From Micromonospora coerulea (lineage in GTDB: Bacteria; Actinomycetota; Actinomycetes; Mycobacteriales; Micromonosporaceae), in the NCBI RefSeq assembly GCF_016598485.1, contig NZ_JAEMUW010000007.1, forward strand, positions 1-64,000: DNA of 64,000 nt, given 5' to 3'. A model generated the notes under the pieces. The model saw nothing but the letters and a program-made list of their open reading frames with translations, searched no databases and had not been told where the DNA came from. The position numbers were made by a program, and so were the translations under genes. The first letter of the stretch is position 1; the number at the start of each line of letters is the position of its first letter. This document shows positions 53,986 to 62,608 of this stretch, piece after piece.

Positions 53986-54573
53986 ATGGACGATCTCGAA
54001 CTGCTCGACTGGCGGGAGCGGATCGCCCGGCTCCACCTCTCCGGCCTCGACCTGGCCGGATTCCGGGCGGAACGGGACGAACTGTTCCGCCGGCACCCGC
54101 AGAGCCCGCTGCCGGTCGAGGACCGGCCCGGCTTCGCCGGGCTGCGCTACCACCCGGCGAACCCCGACGCCGTGGTCGAGGCGCCGCTGCGTCCCGCCTC
54201 CGGCACCGAGAGCATCGACACCGGTGGCCCGGACGGGGTGGTGCGCTACCGGCGGGTGGCGATCGCCGACACCCCGTGGGGTCCGCTGACCCTCTGGTGG
54301 ATCGAGGCGTACGGCGGCGGGCTGTTCGTGCCGCTGCGCGACGGGAGCTGCGGCAGTGAGAGCTACGGCGGCGGCCGCTACCTGACCGACACGGTCAAGG
54401 GCACCTTCGGCCGGGGACTGACGGTGCTGCCCGACCGGCGGGTCCGGCTCGACGCCAACTACCTCTACAACCCCAGCTGCGCCTACGACGATCGGTGGGC
54501 CTGCCCGCTCGCCCCGCCGGAGAACCGGGTGGACGTGCCGATCCGGGCCGGCGAGCTGGCGTACCACGGCTGA
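53986..54573 (+). CDS. DUF1684 protein
   Basis: 195-residue soluble protein of the DUF1684 family, recognised by DWRERIARLHLSGLDLAGFRAERDELFRRHPQSPLP, the GGRYL segment and the C-terminal LDANYLYNPSCAYDDRWACPLAPPENRVDVPIRAGE. Function unknown in all members I know. ATG at 53986. Divergent from the MarR-pirin operon and possibly under the same operators. Its stop codon lies in a perfect hairpin. Confidence 0.85.
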   Translation: MDDLELLDWRERIARLHLSGLDLAGFRAERDELFRRHPQSPLPVEDRPGFAGLRYHPANPDAVVEAPLRPASGTESIDTGGPDGVVRYRRVAIADTPWGPLTLWWIEAYGGGLFVPLRDGSCGSESYGGGRYLTDTVKGTFGRGLTVLPDRRVRLDANYLYNPSCAYDDRWACPLAPPENRVDVPIRAGELAYHG

Positions 54574-54605
54574 CGCCCCGGCGCGGCGGGGCGCCGGGGC
54601 GTCAG
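54570..54605. terminator. Hairpin containing the DUF1684 stop codon
   Basis: Arms 54570-54584 and 54591-54605 pair perfectly over 15 bases around the loop GGCGGG. The left arm includes the TGA stop. The convergent gene ends at 54615, so this can serve both directions. Confidence 0.75.
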
Positions 54606-54614
54606 GCGGTGCGG

Positions 54615-55202
54615 TCAGCGGGCGGTCGCGCCCGTCGGCGTCAGGTGCATCCGGCCGAGCAGCTGCCGTGCCTGATCGGCCAGGTCGACGTCCACGATCA
54701 CCGCGTACTGGCTGGCCCGCAGCGAACTGGCCGAGGTGAAGTCCCGCTGGCCGCCCGTCATGGCGTGCGCCACCGCGCCGAACACGGCCCCCCAGATCGC
54801 GCCGATCACCAGCCCGACCAGGATCACCGCCACCCAGTTGCCGGCGGTGAAGATGCCGAAGAGCAACCCGATGAAGAGCCCGAACCAGGCGCCGGTGCCC
54901 GCGCCGATCAGGGCGGCCCGGCCCGTGGTCATCCGGCCCATCACCGTCTCCACCAGGGTCAGGTTCGTGCCGACGATCGCGCTGCGTTCCACCGGGAACC
55001 GGTTGTCGGCCAGATAGTCCACCACCCGCTGTGCGGACGGATAGTCCGGGTACGTGCCGATCGTCACGGTCGGCGGGCCCGTCTGTGGACCGTGCCCGTC
55101 CCCGCTGGGCGCCGCCGGTCGGCCGGCCGGACCGGACGGGAGGTTGTCGCCACCCGGCATCCCGGGTCGCCAGGCCGCGGTCGGCGTCGAGGGTCTGGTC
55201 AT
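54615..55202 (-). CDS. General-stress-protein-17M-like membrane protein
   Basis: 195 residues. N-terminal Pro-rich region, then a domain like the N-terminus of general stress protein 17M (VTIGTYPDYPSAQRVVDYLADNRFPVERSAIVGTNL), followed by two Gly-rich membrane helices (ALIGAGTGAWFGLFIGLLFGIFTAG and WVAVILVGLVIGAIWGAVFGAVAHAM) and a cytoplasmic end. Function unknown, possibly stress linked. ATG at 55202, six bases after AGGAGG; the ATG at 55208 directly touches that site and is rejected. Confidence 0.8.
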   Translation of the reverse strand: MTRPSTPTAAWRPGMPGGDNLPSGPAGRPAAPSGDGHGPQTGPPTVTIGTYPDYPSAQRVVDYLADNRFPVERSAIVGTNLTLVETVMGRMTTGRAALIGAGTGAWFGLFIGLLFGIFTAGNWVAVILVGLVIGAIWGAVFGAVAHAMTGGQRDFTSASSLRASQYAVIVDVDLADQARQLLGRMHLTPTGATAR

Positions 55203-55408
55203 GAGCATCCTCCTTCGTCGACCCGTCGCGTTCCCGCCGCCGTCGGCGGGTAACACCGCCGGGCCGGCCGATGCCGACGCCGATGACGGGCCCGGTGGTG
55301 GTGTGCCGCCCGCCGCGCCGGGTAGCCACGGCCGCGGGCGCTCGCGGTGGCGGCTTGTGCCGGCGGGTCCGCCGGGACAGCGCGGGCCGCAGCGGGCAGG
55401 ATCGGGGG

Positions 55409-55909
55409 ATGCAGTTGGTGATCACCGCCGACACCCACGTACCGAAGCGCGCACGCGACCTGCCGGCCCCGCTGTGGGCCGCGATCGACGCCGCCGACGT
55501 GGTGCTGCACGCCGGGGACTGGGTGGACGTGTCGCTGCTGGACGCGCTGACCGCGCGGGCCAGGCGGCTGGTCGCCGTGTACGGCAACAACGACGGCCCG
55601 GACCTGCGCGCCCGGCTGCCCGAGGTGGCCCGGGTCGAACTCGCCGGGCTGCGGGTGGCGGTGGTGCACGAGACGGGGCCGAAGACCCGCCGCGAGGAGC
55701 GCTGCGCGGCCCGCTTCCCCGACTGCGACCTGCTGGTCTTCGGGCACTCCCACATCCCGTGGGACAGCGTCGCTCCGGGCGGGCTGCGGCTGCTCAACCC
55801 GGGCTCACCGACCGACCGGCGGGCCCAGCCGCACGCGACCTATCTGACCGCGCGGGTGGCGGCGGGGCGGCTCGACGAGGTCGAGCTGCACCGCCTGCCC
55901 CCGCGCTGA
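55409..55909 (+). CDS. Metallophosphoesterase, YfcE family
   Basis: 166-residue calcineurin-like phosphoesterase. Motifs: VITADTHVPK (D-x-H), LHAGDW (GD), VYGNND (GNND), VVHETGP and VFGHSHIPW (GHSH), matching the small YfcE/MJ0936 type that hydrolyses phosphodiesters. ATG at 55409 preceded by a GGGG stretch; an upstream in-frame extension is rejected because the domain begins exactly here. Stops abut with the DUF3072 gene on the other strand. Confidence 0.9.
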   Translation: MQLVITADTHVPKRARDLPAPLWAAIDAADVVLHAGDWVDVSLLDALTARARRLVAVYGNNDGPDLRARLPEVARVELAGLRVAVVHETGPKTRREERCAARFPDCDLLVFGHSHIPWDSVAPGGLRLLNPGSPTDRRAQPHATYLTARVAAGRLDEVELHRLPPR

Positions 55910-56125
55910 CTACTGCCCGCGCCCGGTCTCCGCCTGGAGCTCGTCGATCCGGCGGGACGCCTCCGCCTTGGTCAGCCCCTCCGGCACCTCCTCGCCGGCC
56001 TCCCGGGCGAGGGTGTGCAGGTACGACTCCTGGGCGGCGGTCGGCGGCTCCTCGCCGGTCACCCACTCGTCCGGGTCCTTGATAGCCGCCTGCGGGTTGG
56101 GCTTGCCGCTGTCGCGGTCGGTCAT
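55910..56125 (-). CDS. DUF3072 small protein
   Basis: 71-residue protein: MTDRDSGKPNPQAAIKDPDEWVTGEEPPTAAQ, then SYLHTLAREAGEEVPEGLTKAEASRRIDELQ. Acidic, helical, of the DUF3072 family, function unknown. The C-terminal part resembles a short helix-extended-helix. ATG 56125 preceded by GAGAGG at eight bases; the GTG at 56134 is too close to that site. A SigB-like promoter (56157-56182) lies 32 bases upstream. Confidence 0.85.
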   Translation of the reverse strand: MTDRDSGKPNPQAAIKDPDEWVTGEEPPTAAQESYLHTLAREAGEEVPEGLTKAEASRRIDELQAETGRGQ

Positions 56126-56156
56126 CTCGATCACCTCTCCTCGAACACCTGTGCCA

Positions 56157-56182
56157 GTACCCCCGGTCCGTGCGCTTCATGC
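56157..56182 (-). promoter_or_regulatory. SigB-like promoter before the DUF3072 gene
   Basis: Read on the minus strand: GCAT (56182-56179), 16 bases, GGGTAC (56162-56157), 32 bases before the ATG at 56125. Fits GNNT-N14-16-GGGTAY. Confidence 0.4.
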
Positions 56183-56214
56183 CGCCCGCCGCCCGGGCCG
56201 CATACGATCACCGG

Positions 56215-57174
56215 GTGACAGCGGACCGGACGGGCGTGGTGGTGGTCGGCGCCGGAATCGCCGGGGTGGCGTGCGCCGCCGAGCTGGCCCGGGCGGGCAT
56301 CCCGGTGCAGGTCCGCGAGCGGGCCAGGGTGACCGGCGGGCGGATGGCGAGCAGGCGCTTCGACGGCCGACCCGCCGACCTCGGCGCCGCCTACTTCACC
56401 GTCAGCCACCCCGACTTCGCCGGCGTGGCCGAGGAGTGGCGGGCGGCCGGGCTGGCCCGGGAATGGACCGACACCCTGGTCGCGTACGGGCCGGACGGCC
56501 GGCGTGAGCTGTCCGGGTCGACCCGCTGGTCCGCCCCGCGCGGACTGCGGTCGCTGGTCGAGCACCTGGCCCGGGAGCTGCCCGTGACGCATGATTGGCT
56601 GGTGCTCTCGGTCGAGCCCGGCCCACGGGTCGACGGCCGGGACTGCACCGCGGTCGCGCTGGCCATGCCGGGTCCGCAGGCGGCCCTGCTGCTCGACCCG
56701 GCGCTCGCCGCGGCAACCGGGGCGGTGACGGCCCAGCAGTGGTCCCCGGCGCTGGCCGCCGTGCTGCGCTTCCCGCAGCGCCGGTGGTCCGACTTCCGGG
56801 GCGCCTTCGTCAACGAGCACCCGGTGCTCGGCCTGATCTGCGACGACGGGGACCGGCGGGGGGACGCCGCGCCGGTGCTGGTCGCGCACACCACCGCGGA
56901 GTTCGCCGCCGGTCACCTGTTGCAGCCCACCGCCGCCGGCCCGGCCATCGAGCAGGCGGTGCGGGACCTGTTGGGCCTGCCCGAGCCGGCCGAGCTGGTG
57001 CACGTGCACCGCTGGACGTACGCGAAGCCCACCGCGGGCGGGGACGGGACGTACCACCTGGACGACGACGGGATCGGCCTCGCCGGGGACGCCTTCGGCA
57101 AGCCGCGGGTGCAGAGCGCCTGGCGCTCCGGGCGGGACCTCGGCCGGGCACTGGTCGGCCGGCTCGGCGGCTGA
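56215..57174 (+). CDS. FAD-dependent oxidoreductase, renalase-like
   Basis: 319 residues. FAD-binding motif VVVVGAGIAGVACAAELARAGIPVQVRERARVTGGRMASRRFDGRPADLGAAYFT at the N-terminus and the closing FAD motif GIGLAGDAFGKPRVQSAWRSGRDLG at the C-terminus. This matches the amine-oxidase-like NAD(P)-binding Rossmann proteins often called renalase-like. Substrate unknown. GTG at 56215, divergent from DUF3072. Its stop is inside a hairpin shared with the antiporter gene. Confidence 0.88.
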   Translation: MTADRTGVVVVGAGIAGVACAAELARAGIPVQVRERARVTGGRMASRRFDGRPADLGAAYFTVSHPDFAGVAEEWRAAGLAREWTDTLVAYGPDGRRELSGSTRWSAPRGLRSLVEHLARELPVTHDWLVLSVEPGPRVDGRDCTAVALAMPGPQAALLLDPALAAATGAVTAQQWSPALAAVLRFPQRRWSDFRGAFVNEHPVLGLICDDGDRRGDAAPVLVAHTTAEFAAGHLLQPTAAGPAIEQAVRDLLGLPEPAELVHVHRWTYAKPTAGGDGTYHLDDDGIGLAGDAFGKPRVQSAWRSGRDLGRALVGRLGG

Positions 57175-57193
57175 CCGGCGGCCCGGATCAGCC
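57169..57193. terminator. Hairpin over convergent stops of oxidoreductase and antiporter genes
   Basis: GGCTGACCGG (57169-57178), loop CGGC, CCGG-a-TCAGCC (57183-57193): ten pairs with one bulged A. It includes the TGA at 57172-57174 and the minus-strand stop at 57188-57190. Confidence 0.6.
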
Positions 57194-58471
57194 CAGCGCG
57201 GGTTCCTTCTCGCGGCCCCGCTCGGACGGGTCGCGGGTCCGCTCGCCCGCCCGGTCCAGCAGCTGCATGACCGGGGTGGCCGCGATCCCGTGCACCACCA
57301 CCGAGACGATCACCACCAGGCCGACCGTGGCCCAGATCAACTCGGCCTGCGGGAAGTCGGTCCTGCTGGTGGCGTACGCCAGGTAGTAGAACGAGCCAAC
57401 CCCCCGGATGCCGAAGAGCGCGATCACCCAGTGCTCGGCCGGTCTGCCGGGCGCCCCGCGCAGCGACAGCCAGCCGGTCAGTGGCCGGATCACGAAGACG
57501 AGCGACAGCCCGACCATTGCCGCCGGCCAGGTCAGCGGGGCGAGCAGGCCACCGATCACCGCGCCGCCGAACAGCAGCAGCAACAGCACGGTCAGCAGCC
57601 GCTCGATCTGCTCGGCGAAGTCGTGCAGCACCGAGTGGAACTCGTGGGTCCGCTCGGCGGCCCGGATCGCCCGGGCGGCCACGAAGACCGCCAGGAAGCC
57701 GTACCCGCCGACCACCTCCACCAGCCCGTACGCCAGGAAGGTGGCGGCCAGCGCGAGGAAGCCCTCGGCGTGCCGAGCCAGTCGCAGCTCGCTCGGCGCC
57801 CGGAAGAAGAGCTTGCCGAGCAGCCAGCCGATGAGCAGCCCACCCCCGACGCCGACGGCGAGTTTGTAGAGCACGTCGACGGTGAACCAGTGGGCCAGCC
57901 AGTCCGCCGGGGCGAGGCTGGTGGTGGCGATCGCGATGGCGGCGTACACGAACGGGAACGCCAGGCCGTCGTTCAGGCCGGCCTCCGAGGTGAGCGCGAA
58001 GCGCACCTCGTCCTCGGAGTCCTCCACGTCGGTCGGCTCACCCACCTGCACGTCGGCGGCGAGCACCGGATCGGTGGGGGCGAGCGCGGCGCCCAGCAGC
58101 AGCGCCGCCGCCGGTACCAGCCCGGCCCACCACCAGCCCAGCAGCGCCACCGCCGCGATGCACAGCGGCATCGCGATCGCCAGCAGCCGCCAGGTCGACG
58201 ACCAGCGTGCCCAGCTCAGCGGCCGGTCGATCTTCAGGCCGGCGCCCATCAGCGCCACGATCACCCCGACCTCGGTGAGATGGGTGGTGAGCTCGGGCCA
58301 GCGCAGCGGGTCCGGCGTGGGCAGCCCGGTCGGCAGCAGGAAGACCAGCATGCCGAGGCCGAGGAAGGCGATCGGCATGGACAGCGGGCGCCGCTCCAGC
58401 ACCCGCGGCAGGACGCCAGCCAGCAGCGCGCCCACACCCACCAGCGCGAACGCGACGTCCACCGGTTCCAC
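57188..58471 (-). CDS. Cation/proton antiporter, CPA1-type
   Basis: 427-residue membrane protein with about twelve helices. Ion-path helices: GAALAPTDPVLAADVQVGEP and DEVRFALTSEAGLNDGLAFPFVYAAIA (conserved ND). The GIRGVGSFYYLAYA segment matches NhaP-like exchangers. It lacks the long cytoplasmic tail of the first antiporter in this window and is clearly a different subgroup. GTG at 58471. Confidence 0.9.
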   Translation of the reverse strand: MEPVDVAFALVGVGALLAGVLPRVLERRPLSMPIAFLGLGMLVFLLPTGLPTPDPLRWPELTTHLTEVGVIVALMGAGLKIDRPLSWARWSSTWRLLAIAMPLCIAAVALLGWWWAGLVPAAALLLGAALAPTDPVLAADVQVGEPTDVEDSEDEVRFALTSEAGLNDGLAFPFVYAAIAIATTSLAPADWLAHWFTVDVLYKLAVGVGGGLLIGWLLGKLFFRAPSELRLARHAEGFLALAATFLAYGLVEVVGGYGFLAVFVAARAIRAAERTHEFHSVLHDFAEQIERLLTVLLLLLFGGAVIGGLLAPLTWPAAMVGLSLVFVIRPLTGWLSLRGAPGRPAEHWVIALFGIRGVGSFYYLAYATSRTDFPQAELIWATVGLVVIVSVVVHGIAATPVMQLLDRAGERTRDPSERGREKEPALG

Positions 58472-58620
58472 AGCACCACCCTTCCCGCCACCCGCGGCGC
58501 GGGTAGGTGGTCACCAGTGCCCCCTCCTGCCGCCGGCTATGCGTCGGTGTCCGGCTTGTCCTCACGTGAGGCGGGTCACGCGTCAGCCCACCGTGCCCGT
58601 GACCGGGCGGGCGCGCGGGC

Positions 58621-59298
58621 TCAGCGGAGGCCGGCGACGGCGCTTTCGCCGAGGCCGTCGAGCAGCGCGGCCGGGTCGTCGTAGACGGCCACCGCACCGG
58701 CGCCGGCCAGCTCGGCCCGGCTGGTGCCGCCGCAGGTCAGCCCGATGCAGGGGATCTTCAGCTTGCCGGCGGCGGCGACGTCCCAGACCGAGTCGCCGAC
58801 GAAGACCACCCGGTCCGGGGTGAGCCCGGACTGCGCCAGCGCGGCCTCCAGGATGTCCGGCGCCGGCTTGCTCTCCTCCGCGTCCGCCGAGGAGGTGACG
58901 GTGTCGATCACGTCGTCGGCGTCGAGGACGGCGCGCAGCGCGCCCACCTCGTGCTCGGCGGCCGAGGTGGCCAGCACCACCCGCAACCCGCGCGCCGCGC
59001 AGGCCCGCAGCAGCTCCGCGGCGCGGGGCAGCGGGGCCAACCGCTCCCAGTACTCGGCGTACAGGCTGTCGTGCGCGTCACGCAGCTTGCCGTCGCCGTC
59101 CCGGTCGCGTTCCGGACCGAGCAGATGGTCGAGCAGCTTGTCCGAGCCCATGCCGATCGATCGGTGGATCAGCGCCATGGGCACCCGGTGATCGGCCTGG
59201 CGCAGCGCCTCCCACCAGCTCACCGTGTGCAGATAGGTGGTGTCGACCAGGGTCCCGTCCACGTCGAAGAGGACGCCGCAGCGGTTGTCGGTAGGCAT
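58621..59298 (-). CDS. HAD family hydrolase (beta-phosphoglucomutase/phosphatase-like)
   Basis: 225 residues. HAD motifs: I VLFDVDGTLVDT (nucleophile Asp), II VVLATSA, III K in SADAEESKPAPDILEAAL, IV VVFVGDSVWDVAAA. The cap is alpha-helical (YLHTVSWWEALRQADHRVP), as in beta-phosphoglucomutase and phosphoglycolate phosphatases. Substrate unknown. ATG 59298 preceded by AAGGGAAG. It lies 41 bases downstream of the SpoIIE-type phosphatase gene on the same strand and may be cotranscribed. Confidence 0.88.
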   Translation of the reverse strand: MPTDNRCGVLFDVDGTLVDTTYLHTVSWWEALRQADHRVPMALIHRSIGMGSDKLLDHLLGPERDRDGDGKLRDAHDSLYAEYWERLAPLPRAAELLRACAARGLRVVLATSAAEHEVGALRAVLDADDVIDTVTSSADAEESKPAPDILEAALAQSGLTPDRVVFVGDSVWDVAAAGKLKIPCIGLTCGGTSRAELAGAGAVAVYDDPAALLDGLGESAVAGLR

Positions 59299-59339
59299 GG
59301 CTTCCCTTCTACCCGCCCCGGCGCGCGCCGACGCGCGAC

Positions 59340-61481
59340 TCACCCGACGGGGATGAGGATCTCGAACCAGACCGTCGAGCCGCGGACCGTCGGGTCGGTG
59401 CCCCAGGCGTCGCTCAGCTCCTCGATCAGCCCCAGGCCGCGGCCCCGGCTGCTCAGCGTGTCCGTCTGCGCCCGGGTCACCGTGCCGCGGGTGCCCGAGT
59501 CGGCGACCGACACCAGCAGCCGTTCCGCGCTGAGGTCGATCTCCACCCGGGCGGCCGTGCCGGCGTGCAGCAGCGCGTTGGTGGTCAGCTCGCTGGTGCA
59601 CAGCACCGCCGCGCCCACCACCGCCTCCGGCACCCGCCACTCGGACAGCTGCGCGGTCATCCAGTGCCGCACCCGGCTCGGTGCGGTCGGCTCCGCCGGC
59701 ACCTCCATGCTGGCCGACCGGCTCGGCTTCACCGCGTGCTCCACCGCCAGCACCGCGACGTCGTCCTCGGTGGCCCCCGGTACGGCGGCGGTGGCCACCG
59801 CGCACAGCGCCCGTGGGTCGCCGCTGCCGGCCGCGGTGACCGCCCGGGCCAGCCCGGACAGCCCGCTGGTCAGGTCCTGCCAGCGCCGCTCCACCACCCC
59901 GTCGCTGAACAGCAGCAGGGTGTCTCCGGGGCGGAACGGCACGGTGGCCGTCCGGGGCCGGCAGCCGAGTCCCAACGGGGCGCCGGGCGGCACGTCGACG
60001 TACTCGGCGGTGGGCTCGCCGGTCGGCGAGCAGCGCCGGATCAGCGGGGCGGGGTGGCCGGCGCTGGCCAACGTGATCCGCTCCCGGTCCGCCTCGATGA
60101 CGCCGAAGGCCACGGTCACGAAGAGCTCCTGCGTGCCGGCCTCGGCGCCCAGGCTGGACACCAACCGGTCCAGCCCGCCGAGCACCGCGTCCGGGCGGGG
60201 GTCGGTGAGCGCGAGCGCCCGCAGGGCGGCCCGCACCTGCCCCATTCGGGCGGCGGCCTGCACGTCGTGCCCGGCCACGTCGCCGAGGACCACCCCCAGT
60301 GCGCCGGTGGGCAGCAGGAAGGCGTCGTAGAAGTCGCCGCCGGCGGCGTTGCCGTCGACGCCCGGGTCGTACCGGGCGGCGATGCGCAGCCGGGGCAGGT
60401 CGGGTAGCTGTTCCGGGAGCATGCTGCGTTGCAGGAGCTGAGCGGTGCCGTGCTGGGTCTCGAACCGGCGGGCCCGCTCGGCCGCCTGGCCGACCAGCTC
60501 CGCGGAGGCGGTCAGCAGCGCCCGCTCGGCGGGGGACCAGGTGTGCGGCGCCTGGTAGCCGACCGACAGCGCGCCACGGACCACTGAGGAACGCAGCGGC
60601 AGTGCGGCCAGCGCCCGGATCTTCTGGTCGTGCCGGTCCACCGCGATGTCCCGCAGCGGCTGGCCGTCGCTGGTGTAGAAGGGCACGCCGCTGCGGGCGG
60701 TGACCACCATCGGCGCCGAGGAGTCGGCGGGGGCGCGCCGCCACAGCGGCGGTAGCCGCTCGTCGGCCTCGTCGAGCAGTTCGCCGCGGATCCGCCGGAC
60801 CAGCCGCCAGTTGCCGCCCTCGTCGACGGTGAAGTCGACCCGGTCGGCGTCGAACGATTCGATGGCGTACCCGAGGGTGACCCGGGCGACGTCGTCGAGG
60901 GTGAGAGTGCCGGACAGCGCGGCGGCGAAGTCGCTCAGGCTCTGCAACTGCTGGGTGAGCTGGGTGGTCTGCGCGGCGACGGTGAGCACGCCGATGATCC
61001 GGCCGGCGCTGTCGCGTACGGGGGAGTGGCCCCGGGTGAACACCGCCGGCTCGGCCGCGCCGACGAGGTGCGGGTCGGCGGGCAGCATCGCCTCCCGTTC
61101 GAGGAAGGACTCGCCCTGCCGGTACGCCCGCTCGAGCACGTCGCCGTTGCCCGGCTCGTGCCAGATGTCCGCGAAGACCTCGGCGGCCGGCCGGCCGAGC
61201 GCCGTCGGGTGCCGGGCGCCGATCAGCTCGGCGTACCCGTCGTTGTAGAGCAGCACCAGATCGTCGCCGTAGAGCAGGGCCATCGGCACCGGCGAGGCGA
61301 GGACCAGGTCGACCACGGCGCGTAGCGCCGGGCCCCATGCCTCGGGCGGGCCGAGCGGGGTGCCCGCCCACGGGTGGGCGAGCACGGCGGCCGCCGCGCC
61401 GCCGCTGCTGGCGCCGGAGCCCGCAGGTGCTCCCGGGACGGGGGCTGATGGCGTGGGGACTCGCCCGACCGTGCCTGGCAT
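59340..61481 (-). CDS. PAS-GAF-SpoIIE-HATPase serine phosphatase / anti-sigma-type regulator
   Basis: 713 residues with four modules: a PAS domain (about 35-165, ending GIIGVLTVAAQ-like RIIGVLTVAAQT), a GAF domain (about 185-340), a SpoIIE/RsbU PP2C phosphatase (about 360-560, with ARYDPGVDGNAAGGDFYDAF, VLGDVAGHDVQAAARM and LLLFSDGVVERR) and a C-terminal HATPase domain (about 600-713, with ELTTNALLHAGTAA and RGLGLIEELSDAWG). Such proteins in Streptomyces and Micromonospora regulate anti-sigma factor antagonists, often of SigB/F systems. No partner anti-sigma gene is adjacent. Confidence 0.9.
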   Translation of the reverse strand: MPGTVGRVPTPSAPVPGAPAGSGASSGGAAAAVLAHPWAGTPLGPPEAWGPALRAVVDLVLASPVPMALLYGDDLVLLYNDGYAELIGARHPTALGRPAAEVFADIWHEPGNGDVLERAYRQGESFLEREAMLPADPHLVGAAEPAVFTRGHSPVRDSAGRIIGVLTVAAQTTQLTQQLQSLSDFAAALSGTLTLDDVARVTLGYAIESFDADRVDFTVDEGGNWRLVRRIRGELLDEADERLPPLWRRAPADSSAPMVVTARSGVPFYTSDGQPLRDIAVDRHDQKIRALAALPLRSSVVRGALSVGYQAPHTWSPAERALLTASAELVGQAAERARRFETQHGTAQLLQRSMLPEQLPDLPRLRIAARYDPGVDGNAAGGDFYDAFLLPTGALGVVLGDVAGHDVQAAARMGQVRAALRALALTDPRPDAVLGGLDRLVSSLGAEAGTQELFVTVAFGVIEADRERITLASAGHPAPLIRRCSPTGEPTAEYVDVPPGAPLGLGCRPRTATVPFRPGDTLLLFSDGVVERRWQDLTSGLSGLARAVTAAGSGDPRALCAVATAAVPGATEDDVAVLAVEHAVKPSRSASMEVPAEPTAPSRVRHWMTAQLSEWRVPEAVVGAAVLCTSELTTNALLHAGTAARVEIDLSAERLLVSVADSGTRGTVTRAQTDTLSSRGRGLGLIEELSDAWGTDPTVRGSTVWFEILIPVG

Positions 61482-61621
61482 GACCGCAGCCTAACCGGAG
61501 CGTGACGTGGAGGTTCCGATCATGCGTCCGGGCGCGCCTCGGGTGCCCGCCGGGCCGGCCGTTCCGGCAGGTGAGGGTGCTTTCCGGGAGAGATGTCGGG
61601 AAATTGGCGACCCGTGGCGCG

Positions 61622-61646
61622 GCGTGCCCCGGGGGTGACCGGGTAT
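61622..61646 (+). promoter_or_regulatory. SigB-like promoter of the MscS-type gene
   Basis: GCGT (61622-61625), 15 bases, GGGTAT (61641-61646), 35 bases before the ATG at 61682. Fits GNNT-N14-16-GGGTAY, the SigB consensus described for Streptomyces. Confidence 0.5.
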
Positions 61647-61681
61647 GCGGGCGGCGCAGTTCACGCGACAGGAGGGACATC

Positions 61682-62551
61682 ATGCTGAAAACCCTCGCGG
61701 CCGGGCAGGCCGACATCGGTGACGCCGTGGCCGACACCTGGAGGTCGGTGCTGCTCTTCATTCCGCGGGCCGTCGCGTTCATCGCGATCCTCGTGGTGGG
61801 CTGGCTCATCGCCCGAGCCGTCCTGAAGCTCGTGGACGCGGCACTGGAACGGGTGGGCTTCGACCGGGCCGTCGAACGGGGCGGGATCAAACGCGCGCTC
61901 GAAAGAACGAAGTACGACGCCAGTGACATCCTGGCCAAACTGGGCTACTACGCCGTCCTGCTGTTCACCTTGCAGTTCGCCTTCGGCGTCTGGGGACCGA
62001 ACGCGATCAGCGACCTGATCCGGGGTGTGGTCTCCTGGCTGCCGCGGGCCTTCGTGGCGATCGTGATCGTGGTGGTCGCGGCGGCCATCGCCAACGCGGT
62101 CCGGGATCTGGTCACCGGCGCGCTGGGTGGGCTGTCGTACGGCAAGATCCTCGGCGACCTGGCGGCGATCTTCATCCTGGCGCTCGGTGTGATCGCCGCG
62201 CTCAACCAGGTGGGCATCGCCACCACGGTGACCACGCCGGTGCTGATCGCGGTGCTCGCCACGGTGGCCGGCATCCTGATCGTCGGTGTCGGCGGTGGTC
62301 TGGTGAAGCCGATGCAGAGCCGCTGGGACGGCTGGCTCGACCGGGCCGCGGAGGAGTCCCGCGCGATCCGGGAGCAGCGTTCGGCGCAGGGCGCCGGTCG
62401 CAGCGACTACGAGCGGCAGATGGCCGACCGGGCCGGCGCCGAGCGTACCCGGGTGGCCCGGGAACAACAGGCGATGTCCGGCGCCCCGGGCACGTACCAG
62501 CCGGGGACCGTGGGCGACGAGACTCAGCAGATCCGCCGCCCGGGCGGCTAG
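61682..62551 (+). CDS. MscS-related membrane protein (CmpX-like, conserved TM helix)
   Basis: 289 residues. Five hydrophobic helices, the first being VLLFIPRAVAFIAILVVGWLIARAVLKLVDAAL and later VVSWLPRAFVAIVIVVVAAAIANAVRDLV, which are the repeated conserved TM-helix segments found in CmpX and upstream of MscS channels, but the MscS beta domain is missing. Then a 90-residue polar, charged C-terminus. Probably an osmotic or envelope-stress membrane protein. ATG 61682 after AGGAGGG and a SigB-like promoter. Confidence 0.82.
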   Translation: MLKTLAAGQADIGDAVADTWRSVLLFIPRAVAFIAILVVGWLIARAVLKLVDAALERVGFDRAVERGGIKRALERTKYDASDILAKLGYYAVLLFTLQFAFGVWGPNAISDLIRGVVSWLPRAFVAIVIVVVAAAIANAVRDLVTGALGGLSYGKILGDLAAIFILALGVIAALNQVGIATTVTTPVLIAVLATVAGILIVGVGGGLVKPMQSRWDGWLDRAAEESRAIREQRSAQGAGRSDYERQMADRAGAERTRVAREQQAMSGAPGTYQPGTVGDETQQIRRPGG

Positions 62552-62608
62552 CGCCGATGGCGGCAGGGGAGGGTGTCCGCGGGGCGATCGCGGCGCCCTC
62601 CGCCGCAT

